From positions 51,053 to 115,052 of the forward strand of contig JAZKXO010000026.1 in assembly GCA_045611685.1 (NCBI GenBank): DNA of 64,000 nt, given 5' to 3'. Shown here in pieces: positions 15,557-23,729 of the stretch. A program made the translations under genes and the position numbers. The stretch comes from SIG701 sp045611685 (lineage in GTDB: Bacteria > Bacillota > Clostridia > Oscillospirales > CAG-272). Under the pieces are notes generated by a model. It had not been told where the DNA came from. It searched no databases and was given only the letters and a program-made list of their open reading frames with translations. Every line of letters starts with the position of its first letter. The first letter of the stretch is position 1.

Positions 15557-16585
15557 TCAGAGAGAGACGACGGCGCTTTTCAGAACGAGGCCGTTCTCGT
15601 CGGCTTCTGCAACGGCGATGCGGTTTGCGTTCGCCTTCTTAATCGGGGACGTGCCGTCCCATGCCTCAAAGGAGGAAACGTCATCGCCGAGAAGCGGCGC
15701 ATCCGCGTCGTAGAGGACGTAGAGGGCGTTCTCGTCGGCGCTCTTGCCGGAAACGGTAAGAGTGATCTCGCCGTCTGCGGTCTCAGCGGTAACGGTCAAG
15801 GCCGGTGCCGCCTCGCCGAGGATGACGGAGGAGGTGTCGTCCACCAGAGCGATCACGCCGTGGCGCTCGTAGACGATTGTGTTCTCCTTCTTCTCGATGT
15901 CGCGGCTCTGCTCAAGGCCTGCCTCGCGCTTGACGAAGAATTTGACAGCAGCCTTTTCGGTGATGATGACCTTGCCCGCCGGCACGAGCTTGGAGAAGAG
16001 CACCGGAATACCGCACAGCGTACCGAACTGACCACTGTACACGATCTCGCCCTGATGCGCGGAGATGAAATCGGGATCACGGCGGATCGCGGTGCGGCCG
16101 TCCGCACCCATAAGGATAAAGAGCCCGTCCTCGACCTCGCGGCCGATGTTGCCGAGTGCCTCGACGATATCCGTGTAGGTGAGCGTCTCACCTGCGATCG
16201 CGTGGCGGTTCTTGATCTGCTTCAGCTGATCGAAATACTCGACGCGAAGCTGATTTGCCATCACGTCAGCGGCACCGGCAAGCGCCACGTCGATGAGGGC
16301 GGGATCCTGCATCGCTTCCACGTCGTTGTAGCGGAAGGTCTGCTGATAACGCTTTACGGTATAACTCTCCGGTGTGAAGGAGATAGAGCCTGCGGCGGAG
16401 TTTGCCTTACCGCCCTCCAGCGTCTCCACGGTACCGTTGTAGGTATAGCGGTTGATGATTTTGGTGAGACCCGCACCCTCCGAGAGAGAGTCGTCCACCG
16501 TCATAAGGGAACGAACCTCGAGCTTGGAGTTGAGGATCTCGGTCAGCTTTGCTTCAAGTACGCTGTTTTCATAAACTGTGTTCAT
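15557..16585 (-). CDS. Major capsid protein (HK97-like) with C-terminal Ig-like domain
   Basis: A 342-residue shell protein. Residues 1-255 resemble HK97-fold major capsid proteins of the SPP1/clostridial type (EAKLTEILNSKLEVRSLM, RYQQTFRYNDVEAMQDPALIDVAL, FGTLCGIPVLFS). The last about 85 residues form a beta-rich segment beginning APALTVTAETADGEITLTVS, similar to Ig-like domains that decorate capsids and bind carbohydrates. AAAGG precedes the ATG at 16585. The decoration domain is fused to the capsid subunit rather than separately encoded. Confidence 0.82.
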   Translation of the reverse strand: MNTVYENSVLEAKLTEILNSKLEVRSLMTVDDSLSEGAGLTKIINRYTYNGTVETLEGGKANSAAGSISFTPESYTVKRYQQTFRYNDVEAMQDPALIDVALAGAADVMANQLRVEYFDQLKQIKNRHAIAGETLTYTDIVEALGNIGREVEDGLFILMGADGRTAIRRDPDFISAHQGEIVYSGQFGTLCGIPVLFSKLVPAGKVIITEKAAVKFFVKREAGLEQSRDIEKKENTIVYERHGVIALVDDTSSVILGEAAPALTVTAETADGEITLTVSGKSADENALYVLYDADAPLLGDDVSSFEAWDGTSPIKKANANRIAVAEADENGLVLKSAVVSL

Positions 16586-16646
16586 AGAATACTACCTTTC
16601 ATAAAAGAAATATTGTTGTTTCGGAGTTTTGGGGCATTCCCCATAC

Positions 16647-17159
16647 TCACATCATCTCTGCGAGCTTTGCGATCGGCGTCTCACGGATGATCTTCCCCGT
16701 AAGTGCCGAAGCCTCACCCATACCGGGGCGGATCCCCTCCGTTTTTTCGCGGATTGCACGGGCTGCCGCGGCATCGATGGCGCCCGCCAGCATCTCCACA
16801 CGGGCAGAAAGTATCTCGTCGGTCAGATCGGTGTCATAGGGGGTAAGAAGGAGCGACACCATCTCCTCCCCGAGAGAGTGCGCGCGGAGCATTTTCTCAC
16901 AGCGGATCTCCGTCTCGCGGCGCGCCGCACGCTCGTCCGCCCGAGCGAGCGCTTCCCTGAGCGATTCGATCTCCGCCGTCATCTCGACCGCCGCGGCTGC
17001 CGTCTCCCGTTCCCTTTCGGCTTCCCACGAAAGACGCGCCTCACTGAGTCGCGCCGCAAGATCGGCGGCTGTAAACACCTCCGCCGGTGCATCTTCGACT
17101 GCGGGCACGTCGATCGGATCTGCCGTCTCGCTCTCTTTTTCAAAAATCTCGTCCGTCAT
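16647..17159 (-). CDS. Capsid scaffolding protein (DUF4355-like)
   Basis: A 170-residue acidic protein rich in Glu and Ala with a central coiled coil (WEAERERETAAAAVEMTAE..., residues about 45-95) and a conserved C-terminal RETPIAKLAEM. This is the layout of phage scaffolding proteins that guide capsid assembly and then leave. It overlaps the portal stop by 4 bases and precedes the capsid gene, the usual position. Confidence 0.75.
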   Translation of the reverse strand: MTDEIFEKESETADPIDVPAVEDAPAEVFTAADLAARLSEARLSWEAERERETAAAAVEMTAEIESLREALARADERAARRETEIRCEKMLRAHSLGEEMVSLLLTPYDTDLTDEILSARVEMLAGAIDAAAARAIREKTEGIRPGMGEASALTGKIIRETPIAKLAEMM

Positions 17160-18403
17160 TCTTTATCCTCCGATAGAGATTCCTCGTCCCTTATGCGCTG
17201 CATTTCCTCGTCTGCATTCTCCACAAACGGCAGATGCTCAACGACGGTGCGGCGGGAGAGGATTCCCTGAAGCTTCGTCGCCATATCGGCGGCTTCCTCC
17301 GGCATGCCGGGCAAGTTTCGGGTGAAGATCATGCGGATAGAATCCGCGTCGTACCCGCCGCCGGAAAGATTGAGAAGCCGAGCGACAAGACGCCATCGCT
17401 TTATAAGGCCGCGGCGGAAGTACTGCTCCGTTACCGCCACGCGGTTTTCGAAATTGAGCATACGCCAGCGGATCGCCACGCCCGAGAGCGTGTTGCCCGT
17501 GAGCGTTTCCTCCGCCATATCGACCGTGCCGGAGAAGCGGTAGATGTCCTTGGCGATTCTCGCCTTCAAATTTTCGATGTAGGCGTCGTTCACCGTTTTC
17601 GTCAGCCATTTTGCGTCCCCGCCCTCATCGAGCAGGATCACGCGGTCGCGGCGAATGCGGGCAAGGTCCTCCTCATCCGTACCGCCCATACCGGAAATGG
17701 CAAGATAACTGTCCGCAAACAGTTCGAAATCGTTGACAGACGCGCTCTCCAGACGGTTGTACGCATCAATGAGCGAGATGACCGGCTCAAAATCGCCGAG
17801 CCTGTCGCGGTTGTTCTCGTAAAAGATCACGGGAACCTCCCCGAAGAGATGCTCCGTGCGGCTCTCCAAGCGGAGAGTCTGCCCGTCGTAGCGGTAGACG
17901 GTCATCGCCGCCTCATCGTACACCTCGACGGTGATATCCTCGGCATCGCGGCGGCGATAGTAGCGTATCGCGCCGAGAAGACGGGGCTCAACCGCGTCGT
18001 CGTACACGGGGATAACGGTATCGGCATCGATCGGCGTGAATCGGGGCTTCGTTACGTCGTCGTACCAGACGAGCTCACAAGCCCTGCCCGAGACGGACAG
18101 ATCCCGCGCGAGCGCGTTGTTCGCAAAGCGCTCGTGATTCGCCGCTCCCACGTTTTTCAGCATCGCGAGCGTCTTTTCATCAGCAGTGTACGAAACACCG
18201 CGTCCCATGAAATAGCCGACCGTGCAGTCGGTGATGTTGCGGCAGAAATTGTTGACGAGGCGGTTGTCCGGCAAATCCGGATCTCTCGCCGCCTTCAAAA
18301 TATCGTGGCGCCCGAGATAATACGCCTTGAGCTTCATAAGGCGCGGCGCCTCACCCGCCATAAATTCCGTGAGGCGGGCGAGAATGGTTTTTTCGTTCAG
18401 CAT
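17156..18403 (-). CDS. Phage portal protein (SPP1 gp6-like)
   Basis: A 415-residue dodecameric portal subunit through which DNA is packaged. KLKAYYLGRHDILKA, NRLVNNFCRNITDCTVGYFMG and the later NTLSGVAIRWRM are typical of the SPP1 gp6-like portal family. I chose the ATG at 18403 because AAAGGA lies just upstream; an upstream in-frame start would extend into the terminase gene gap. The usual MuF-type minor head protein that follows a portal is absent here. Confidence 0.88.
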   Translation of the reverse strand: MLNEKTILARLTEFMAGEAPRLMKLKAYYLGRHDILKAARDPDLPDNRLVNNFCRNITDCTVGYFMGRGVSYTADEKTLAMLKNVGAANHERFANNALARDLSVSGRACELVWYDDVTKPRFTPIDADTVIPVYDDAVEPRLLGAIRYYRRRDAEDITVEVYDEAAMTVYRYDGQTLRLESRTEHLFGEVPVIFYENNRDRLGDFEPVISLIDAYNRLESASVNDFELFADSYLAISGMGGTDEEDLARIRRDRVILLDEGGDAKWLTKTVNDAYIENLKARIAKDIYRFSGTVDMAEETLTGNTLSGVAIRWRMLNFENRVAVTEQYFRRGLIKRWRLVARLLNLSGGGYDADSIRMIFTRNLPGMPEEAADMATKLQGILSRRTVVEHLPFVENADEEMQRIRDEESLSEDKE

Positions 18404-18431
18404 AAGATTCCTTTCTGTAATACCTTTTGGA

Positions 18432-19715
18432 TCAAATCCCCAGCATCCTTTTGGAGATCGTCCGTTTTTGCCCGCGCGGATGACGGAGCGGCTCCGTTGC
18501 ATAGCGGAGTGCCGCCATCGCGTCGTCGCGGCCGGGCGCGGGGACGTCGAGCACCTCGCCGCTCTCCCCGTCCACCTGCCAGCGCCACTCCCGTATCTCC
18601 GAGATCACGTTTTCTGCCGACGCGTCGATGACGATCTCCCTCTGCTTCAGATACTCGATCTGTCCGAGAATACTTCCCGGCTCCTTTTTCACGCCCTCGG
18701 CGCGAAATCCCGCCTTTCGCCACATCCGTATCCGATCCGGCTCGGCGCTGTCACAGTACATCGGCAAATTTTGGGGGAAGCCCGCCTCCTTTGCCATCTC
18801 AATGATCTCCGCCGTGTCTCTTTCACGCACGTACAGCTCACGGAGAATGTAGAAAACCCCGTCCCGCATCCCGACAAGGAGAAGACAGTTGGCGTGATTG
18901 TAGCCGAAATCCTGCGCCAGCCAGGCGCTGTCGTAAAATCCGACGTCCTTTTCTACGTTTGCCACTCGCCACCTTGTCAAAATCAAGCCCTCGCGGGCCG
19001 ATCCCCACTCGCCGAGCGCGTACACGGCGTACCCCACCGGATCTTCTCGCTCTCTCCGCTCCATGCGCTTTTTGAAATCCGCGTCCGAGAACGCGTTGCT
19101 TTTATACGTCGAGTGATGAATAAATACGTCCTCACTCGGCGGTGCGTCAAAAAACCGTTTTTTCAGAAAATGGTTTGCCGAGACCGGATTGAACGTCATC
19201 GTGATCTGGTAATACAAAAAGGGGTTCACCGCCCCAAGATCCCCACGGAGACGGTCGTCGAGAATGTCGAGGTCCGAGGAGGTAAGCTCCGTTGCCTCCT
19301 CGCACCAGATCCATGTCAGTTTCCCGGATTGGAACGCCACGCTCTTTACTCTCTCGCGCTGGCTGTCTTCCTTCATTCCGCGAAACATGATCCGACTGCC
19401 CGTCACGAGGGAGGTCAGGGAAAGCGGCTCCTTCGTTATCGCCCAGAACTCGTCCGCCCGATCGCCGAAGATACGCCTGACCGCGCCGGAGAGTTCCTCA
19501 AACACCGAGAAGCGGCAGGCGTTCTCCGTCTTGCGGATCACAAGCAGATTCGCCCCGAAATACCGCATATCCGACAGTTTCATTATAAAATCCTGTGCCA
19601 CATTGAAGCTTTTCCCCGATCCCGCACCGCCGTAGAGAATGCGGTAACGCGCACGGGTTCGGTTTGCCTCACGGAAGGACTCGTTGAAAGGAACGATTCG
19701 TTCACACGTATTCAC
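18432..19715 (-). CDS. Phage terminase large subunit
   Basis: A 427-residue packaging motor (PBSX/Terminase_3 type). The ATPase half has Walker A YGGAGSGKS at residues 28-36 and Walker B LTWIWCEEA. The nuclease half has the metal-binding DFGYNHAN and a late DDAMAALRYA. The start appears to be a GTG at 19713-19715 (VNTCERIVPF), which overlaps the small subunit by 14 bases; longer ATG starts would overlap it by far more. It cuts and translocates DNA into the capsid. Confidence 0.92.
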   Translation of the reverse strand: MNTCERIVPFNESFREANRTRARYRILYGGAGSGKSFNVAQDFIMKLSDMRYFGANLLVIRKTENACRFSVFEELSGAVRRIFGDRADEFWAITKEPLSLTSLVTGSRIMFRGMKEDSQRERVKSVAFQSGKLTWIWCEEATELTSSDLDILDDRLRGDLGAVNPFLYYQITMTFNPVSANHFLKKRFFDAPPSEDVFIHHSTYKSNAFSDADFKKRMERREREDPVGYAVYALGEWGSAREGLILTRWRVANVEKDVGFYDSAWLAQDFGYNHANCLLLVGMRDGVFYILRELYVRERDTAEIIEMAKEAGFPQNLPMYCDSAEPDRIRMWRKAGFRAEGVKKEPGSILGQIEYLKQREIVIDASAENVISEIREWRWQVDGESGEVLDVPAPGRDDAMAALRYATEPLRHPRGQKRTISKRMLGI

Positions 19716-20034
19716 AGCGAATGATGAGCGACGGCGCACCGCCGTCCGCACGGCCGGCGGACGCCATAAGGCGGAGATTTTCAAGCGCACGGATCCGTTC
19801 TCCGGGCTTTATCTCGCCCGTCTCGTCGAACGCCATCCGCTCGTACTCCCGACGGATCGAGGCGAGCACCGCCTCGCTGAGGCGTGCAGAAACAAGCCGA
19901 TCAACCTCGTCCCTCGCATCTTTAAGAAGCGCGTACGCCTCGCCGCGCGTAATCCCTGCCGATACCGCCGCCCCCGGAAGATTGTAATCGCGAGCAAATC
20001 TCTCGAGAAACCGCCGCCTTTTCTCGTTTGTCAT
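19702..20034 (-). CDS. Probable terminase small subunit
   Basis: A 110-residue basic helical protein starting MTNEKRRRFLERFARDYNLPGAAVSAGITRGEAYALLKD, an HTH-like segment typical of DNA-recognition terminase small subunits. The start at 20034 has AAGGAG about 8 bases upstream. It directly precedes and overlaps the large subunit gene. It is the first gene of the operon after the promoter at 20133-20161 and the LexA-like box. Confidence 0.7.
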   Translation of the reverse strand: MTNEKRRRFLERFARDYNLPGAAVSAGITRGEAYALLKDARDEVDRLVSARLSEAVLASIRREYERMAFDETGEIKPGERIRALENLRLMASAGRADGGAPSLIIRCEYV

Positions 20035-20062
20035 AAACGCATCTCTCCTTTTCAACGCACCC

Positions 20063-20082
20063 AAAAGAACATTTGTTCTTTT
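20063..20082. promoter_or_regulatory. LexA-like box in the phage operon leader
   Basis: AAAAGAAC-ATTT-GTTCTTTT is a palindrome with 8-bp arms around GAAC-N4-GTTC. It lies about 45 bases downstream of the predicted transcription start of the phage operon, a position where a repressor could act as a roadblock. A second copy lies at 15536. Confidence 0.6.
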
Positions 20083-20132
20083 TGGCGTAAAATGATAACC
20101 GCCACACGGCGGTATCACGAAACTGTATGCGT

Positions 20133-20161
20133 ATTATATCACTGTTCACGCAAGTTGTCAA
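20133..20161 (-). promoter_or_regulatory. Perfect consensus sigma-A promoter of the phage operon
   Basis: On the minus strand TTGACA (20156-20161) and TATAAT (20133-20138) have a 17-base spacer. A full consensus promoter is unusual for phage late genes, which normally depend on a phage activator. Confidence 0.85.
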
Positions 20162-20281
20162 TGGCAGAAAGCGGAAATATTGCACAAATAGTCTCCGCTG
20201 ATTTTGTGCGAATTGCACAACAATAAAAGCGAACCCACACTCGCCCGCCCCCGCATAGCCAAAATTCGCCGCTTCACAAAC

Positions 20282-20309
20282 AAAAAACGGGGGCAATTAT
20301 TCCCCCGTT
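20282..20309 (-). terminator. Terminator of dus
   Basis: AACGGGGG/CCCCCGTT stem (20286-20309) with an 8-base loop followed on the minus strand by TTTTTT. The stop codon of dus lies in the loop. Confidence 0.8.
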
Positions 20310-21286
20310 AATATTTCTCTTATTTCGTCAAGCGACGAGGCGTGGTGGAGTCGGTCGCGCATTTCGGCGGCACCGCGCATTCCTTTCAGAAAATGCCCGA
20401 TCCGGCCGCGGCATTCGCGTGCGGCGGCGTCGCCGCCCTCTGCCTCGACGACCGCCTCGGCGAGGGCGAGTGCAGTCCTTCGCCGATCCTCTTCGGTGGG
20501 CGGGGTGAACGCTTGTCCGCTCTCGCGGGCTTTGATCTCGGCGAAAATCCACGGATCACCGAGCGCTGCCCGTCCGATCGCCACGCCGTCGCATCCGGTC
20601 TCGTTTCGCATACGGAAATAATCCTCCGCCGAGGAAACGTCGCCGTTGCCGATCACCGGTATCTCGGGCGGCAAGGCGTCGCGCACGGCTTTGATCACCG
20701 ACCAGTCCGCGAAAGGTGCGTACATTTGCGCTCTCGTACGGCCGTGGACGGTTACGGCGGATGCGCCGTTTAGGACGGCGATCCTTGCGATCTCGACGGC
20801 ATTTTTCGAGGATTCGTCCCATCCGGCGCGGATTTTCACCGTTACGGGCACGCCGAATCTCTCCGCACCCGAAACGGCGGCGCGGACGATCTCCCCGGCG
20901 AGGGCGGGGGTACGCATGAGAGAGGAGCCATCCCCTGCGGATACGATCTTTTTGACAGGGCATCCCATGTTGATGTCGATCGCAAACGGTTTTTCCTCGG
21001 TGCACGCGCCCTCGTATTCGCCCGAGGCGATCATGTGGGCGGCACGCCGCATCTCGTCGGGATCGTGCCCGAACAGCTGGACAGCCGTGGGGATGTCGCC
21101 TTTCGGCAGGCGTGCAAGCCGCGCCGTTTTGCGGTCTCGGTAACAGAGTGCGGCGGCGGAGATCATCTCGGTGACGGTCATCTCACAGCCGAACGTGCGG
21201 CAGAGGAGCCGCATGGACGCGTCGGTGAATCCTGCCATAGGGGCAAGGACGGTGCCGAGAGTAAACGAGGTATTTCCGATTCGCAT
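20297..21286 (-). CDS. dus: tRNA-dihydrouridine synthase (DusB-like)
   Basis: A 329-residue FMN enzyme that reduces uridines in the tRNA D-loop. It shows the barrel start LAPMAGFTDASMRLL, the catalytic-Cys motif DINMGCPVKKI, KIRAGW, the FMN-phosphate region VIGNGDV, and GVAIGRAALGDPW. The start at 21286 has AAGGAGG; a longer reading frame upstream has no ribosome binding site. It is 56 bases after pyk and probably cotranscribed. Confidence 0.95.
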   Translation of the reverse strand: MRIGNTSFTLGTVLAPMAGFTDASMRLLCRTFGCEMTVTEMISAAALCYRDRKTARLARLPKGDIPTAVQLFGHDPDEMRRAAHMIASGEYEGACTEEKPFAIDINMGCPVKKIVSAGDGSSLMRTPALAGEIVRAAVSGAERFGVPVTVKIRAGWDESSKNAVEIARIAVLNGASAVTVHGRTRAQMYAPFADWSVIKAVRDALPPEIPVIGNGDVSSAEDYFRMRNETGCDGVAIGRAALGDPWIFAEIKARESGQAFTPPTEEDRRRTALALAEAVVEAEGGDAAARECRGRIGHFLKGMRGAAEMRDRLHHASSLDEIREILTGE

Positions 21287-21342
21287 ACGTCCTCCTTGAA
21301 ATGTCAAAGTGTTGTGGGTGTGAGCGTGGGGGGCGGAGTCTC

Positions 21343-22746
21343 TCAAATCGTCTGAATTCTGAGTGCCGTGGCACCTCTGCCGCCTGCTGTAATGACTACG
21401 CTGTCGCCCGGGTGGACGAAGCCTGCCAGCTTTGCGCACGCGGCGGCGTGCTCATACATGCTGTCCTCGTCGTTTTGGTACAAGGCGACGACGGGGTAGA
21501 CGCCCCAGGACATCGCCAGCTGATGATACGTTTTCACGTCCGGTGTGGCGGCAACGATCGGCTGGGCGGGACGGAATTTGGAGACGCTCTTCGCCGTGTC
21601 TCCCGTTTTCGTCATCGTAATGATAGCCGCGGCGCCGATATCGCGGGCGACGGTGCACGAAGCGTCGCAGATGGCGTTTTTCGTATCCGTTCCGTCGTTC
21701 TCATAGAGCGCGGTGCTGCCCGTTCTCAGTGCAAAGGAGTCCGCTTCCGCCTGCTCGGCGATCTTTGCCATAACCTCTACGACGAGCGGCGGATTTTTGC
21801 CGATCGCCGTCTCGCCGGACAGCATGATCGCGGACGTGCCGTCGAATACGGCGTTTGCGACGTCGGTGATCTCCGCACGGGTAGGCGTGCTCTCCGTGAT
21901 CATGGACTCGAGCATCTGCGTGGCGGTAATGACCATTTTGCCCGATCGGTAACAGCGGCGGATGAATTTTTTCTGGAGACCGGGCAGTTTTTCAAAAGCG
22001 ATCTCCACACCCATATCGCCGCGGGCGATCATGATGCCGTCGGCGCTTTTGAGGATCTCGTCGAAGTTTTCGACGCCCTCCTCGTTCTCGATCTTGGCGA
22101 TGACCTTGATGCGGTGCCCGCCGTAGTAGTCGAGATAGTTGCGCACGGTAATGACGTCCTCCTTTCGGCGGACGAAGGATGCCGCGATGAAATCGACGTC
22201 GTGCTCTACCGCGAAGCGGAGATCCGCCTCGTCCTTCGACGAGAGATACGGCATATCGAGGTGGACGTGCGGGACGTTGACGCCTTTTCTGTCGGAGATC
22301 TCCCCGCCCGTATGGACGCGGCAGAGGACGTCCGTGTCCGTCGTGTCCTCTACGGTGAGGGAGAGCCGTCCGTCGTCCAGAAGAACGGTATTTCCCTTCG
22401 TGAGTTTCTTCGGCAGATCCTTGTAGGTTACGCTCACCGCCGTATGATCGCCCTCGATCTCGCGGGTGGTGAGGGTAAAATGCTGTCCGCTTGTCAAAGC
22501 GGCTTTTTTATTCTTGAATCGGCAAAGGCGGATCTCGGGCCCTTTCGTGTCCAGCAGGATCGAAGCGGGGCACCGAAGGGCATCTCTGACGCGCCGGAAC
22601 GTTTCGATCGCTCGCTCGTGCACGTCGTACGAGCCGTGGGAGAAATTGAGTCTGGCGACGTTCATGCCGGCTTTCAGCATATCCGCCATCACGCGCTCGT
22701 CGTAGGAGGCAGGGCCGAGTGTACAGACGATTTTTGTTTTTCTCAT
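21343..22746 (-). CDS. pyk: Pyruvate kinase
   Basis: A 467-residue glycolytic enzyme making pyruvate and ATP from phosphoenolpyruvate. Motifs: RKTKIVCTLGPAS start, ARLNFSHG, the catalytic KIENEEGVEN, ARGDMGVE, the signature ATQMLESM and the T-loop region DVANAVFDGTSA. It has no extra C-terminal PEP-utiliser domain that longer Bacillus-type enzymes carry. The ATG at 22746 is chosen over an upstream one for its AAAGGA and for the conserved N-terminus. Confidence 0.97.
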   Translation of the reverse strand: MRKTKIVCTLGPASYDERVMADMLKAGMNVARLNFSHGSYDVHERAIETFRRVRDALRCPASILLDTKGPEIRLCRFKNKKAALTSGQHFTLTTREIEGDHTAVSVTYKDLPKKLTKGNTVLLDDGRLSLTVEDTTDTDVLCRVHTGGEISDRKGVNVPHVHLDMPYLSSKDEADLRFAVEHDVDFIAASFVRRKEDVITVRNYLDYYGGHRIKVIAKIENEEGVENFDEILKSADGIMIARGDMGVEIAFEKLPGLQKKFIRRCYRSGKMVITATQMLESMITESTPTRAEITDVANAVFDGTSAIMLSGETAIGKNPPLVVEVMAKIAEQAEADSFALRTGSTALYENDGTDTKNAICDASCTVARDIGAAAIITMTKTGDTAKSVSKFRPAQPIVAATPDVKTYHQLAMSWGVYPVVALYQNDEDSMYEHAAACAKLAGFVHPGDSVVITAGGRGATALRIQTI

Positions 22747-22770
22747 TGGGTATTTCCTTTGCCGTAGTTT

Positions 22771-22799
22771 ATTATAGCACAATCAACAGGGCGGTGCAA
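22771..22799 (-). promoter_or_regulatory. Promoter of pyk
   Basis: TTGCAC (22794-22799) and TATAAT (22771-22776) on the minus strand with a 17-base spacer; the leader is short. Confidence 0.75.
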
Positions 22800-22876
22800 G
22801 GCTATGGGATTAGTGTGCGGAGGTTTCAGGGAAAAAATACAGAAAAGAAGTTCAGAACAAACGCCTCGCCCCGAAA

Positions 22877-22906
22877 TAAAAGGAGGCGCTCCTCGGAGCA
22901 CCTCCC
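22877..22906 (-). terminator. Terminator of the amino-acid ABC operon
   Basis: On the minus strand GGAGGTGCTCC-GA-GGAGCGCCTCC (one mismatch) is followed by TTTTATTT. Confidence 0.85.
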
Positions 22907-22910
22907 TATT

Positions 22911-23720
22911 TTATTCTGCTTTCTCCCCACGGAGAAACGCCTTGCATTTCTCGCTCTTCGGATTCCCGAATACCTCCTCGGGCGTTCCCGCCTCTTCAAT
23001 GACACCGTCCGCCATGAAGATCACCCTGTCGGCTATCGCCTGGGCAAACTCCATCTCGTGCGTGACGACGATCATCGTGTGCGCGGAATCCTCCGTCTTG
23101 AGCGAGCGGATCACACGGAGCACCTCGCCCGTGAGCGCGGGATCGAGCGCACTCGTCGGCTCGTCAAAGCAAAGGATCTCGGGACTCATCGCAAGCGCAC
23201 GGGCGATCGCCACGCGCTGCTGCTGTCCGCCGGACAACTGGCAAGGGTAATTCGAAACCTTATCGGCGAGTCCCACGCGAGAAAGAAGCGCCGCCGCGCG
23301 CTCGCGGCACTGCTCCTTCGCATCGGCGAAAGCCGCGCGCCGTGCCCGTCCTCTCTCTACCTCGCCGCGGATTCTTTCCTTTTCGCGAAGATAGAGGGGG
23401 ATGTACACATTCTGGAGCGCCGTGTACTGCGGAAACAGATTGAACGACTGGAACACAAGGCCCATCTTCAGGCGCATCTGTCGGATCTCGGCGTTCGAGT
23501 ACTCCTTCGATGCGTCAAACGAGAAGCCGTTTTCCATCTCGATCGTGCCCTCGTTCGCCATCTCGAGGAAGTTCAGACAGCGGAGAAACGTCGTCTTTCC
23601 GCCGCCGGACGCGCCGATGACGGCGACGACCTCGCCCTTTTCCATCGAAAAATCAATCCCGTGGAGCACGGACGTGTTCCCGAACCGTTTTGTAAGGCCG
23701 CGTATTTCTAAAAATGCCAT
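22911..23720 (-). CDS. Polar amino-acid ABC transporter, ATP-binding subunit (GlnQ-like)
   Basis: A 269-residue ATPase. Walker A GASGGGKT, Q-loop FQSFNLFP, signature LSGGQQQR, Walker B ILCFDEPTSALD and the switch His in VVTHEMEFA are all intact. It has an insertion of about 25 charged residues (LREKERIRGEVERGRARR...) before the helical domain, making it longer than the usual 240-250. It is the last gene of an SBP-permease-ATPase operon. Confidence 0.93.
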   Translation of the reverse strand: MAFLEIRGLTKRFGNTSVLHGIDFSMEKGEVVAVIGASGGGKTTFLRCLNFLEMANEGTIEMENGFSFDASKEYSNAEIRQMRLKMGLVFQSFNLFPQYTALQNVYIPLYLREKERIRGEVERGRARRAAFADAKEQCRERAAALLSRVGLADKVSNYPCQLSGGQQQRVAIARALAMSPEILCFDEPTSALDPALTGEVLRVIRSLKTEDSAHTMIVVTHEMEFAQAIADRVIFMADGVIEEAGTPEEVFGNPKSEKCKAFLRGEKAE

Positions 23721-23729
23721 ACTGCCACC

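Larger units (their letters stand above)
10017..20161 (-). mobile_element. Compact prophage-like structural gene operon
   Basis: Fourteen genes on one strand read, in transcription order: small terminase, large terminase, portal, scaffold, capsid, connector, stopper, tail terminator, tail tube-like, Dit, baseplate hub, fibre, holin-like, lysozyme. Genes overlap by 4 bases or are separated by less than about 60, with one structured gap at 14389-14528. The element lacks integrase, repressor, replication, lysogeny, tail assembly chaperone and tape-measure genes. It is driven by a perfect sigma-A promoter at 20133-20161. It may be a cryptic prophage remnant, a satellite or a domesticated particle; the intact reading frames argue against simple decay. 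Confidence 0.85.

Noticed and set aside
10017..20161. Phage tail-like bacteriocin (tailocin)
   Set aside because: Terminase, portal, scaffold and capsid genes are present, and sheath or contractile genes are absent.
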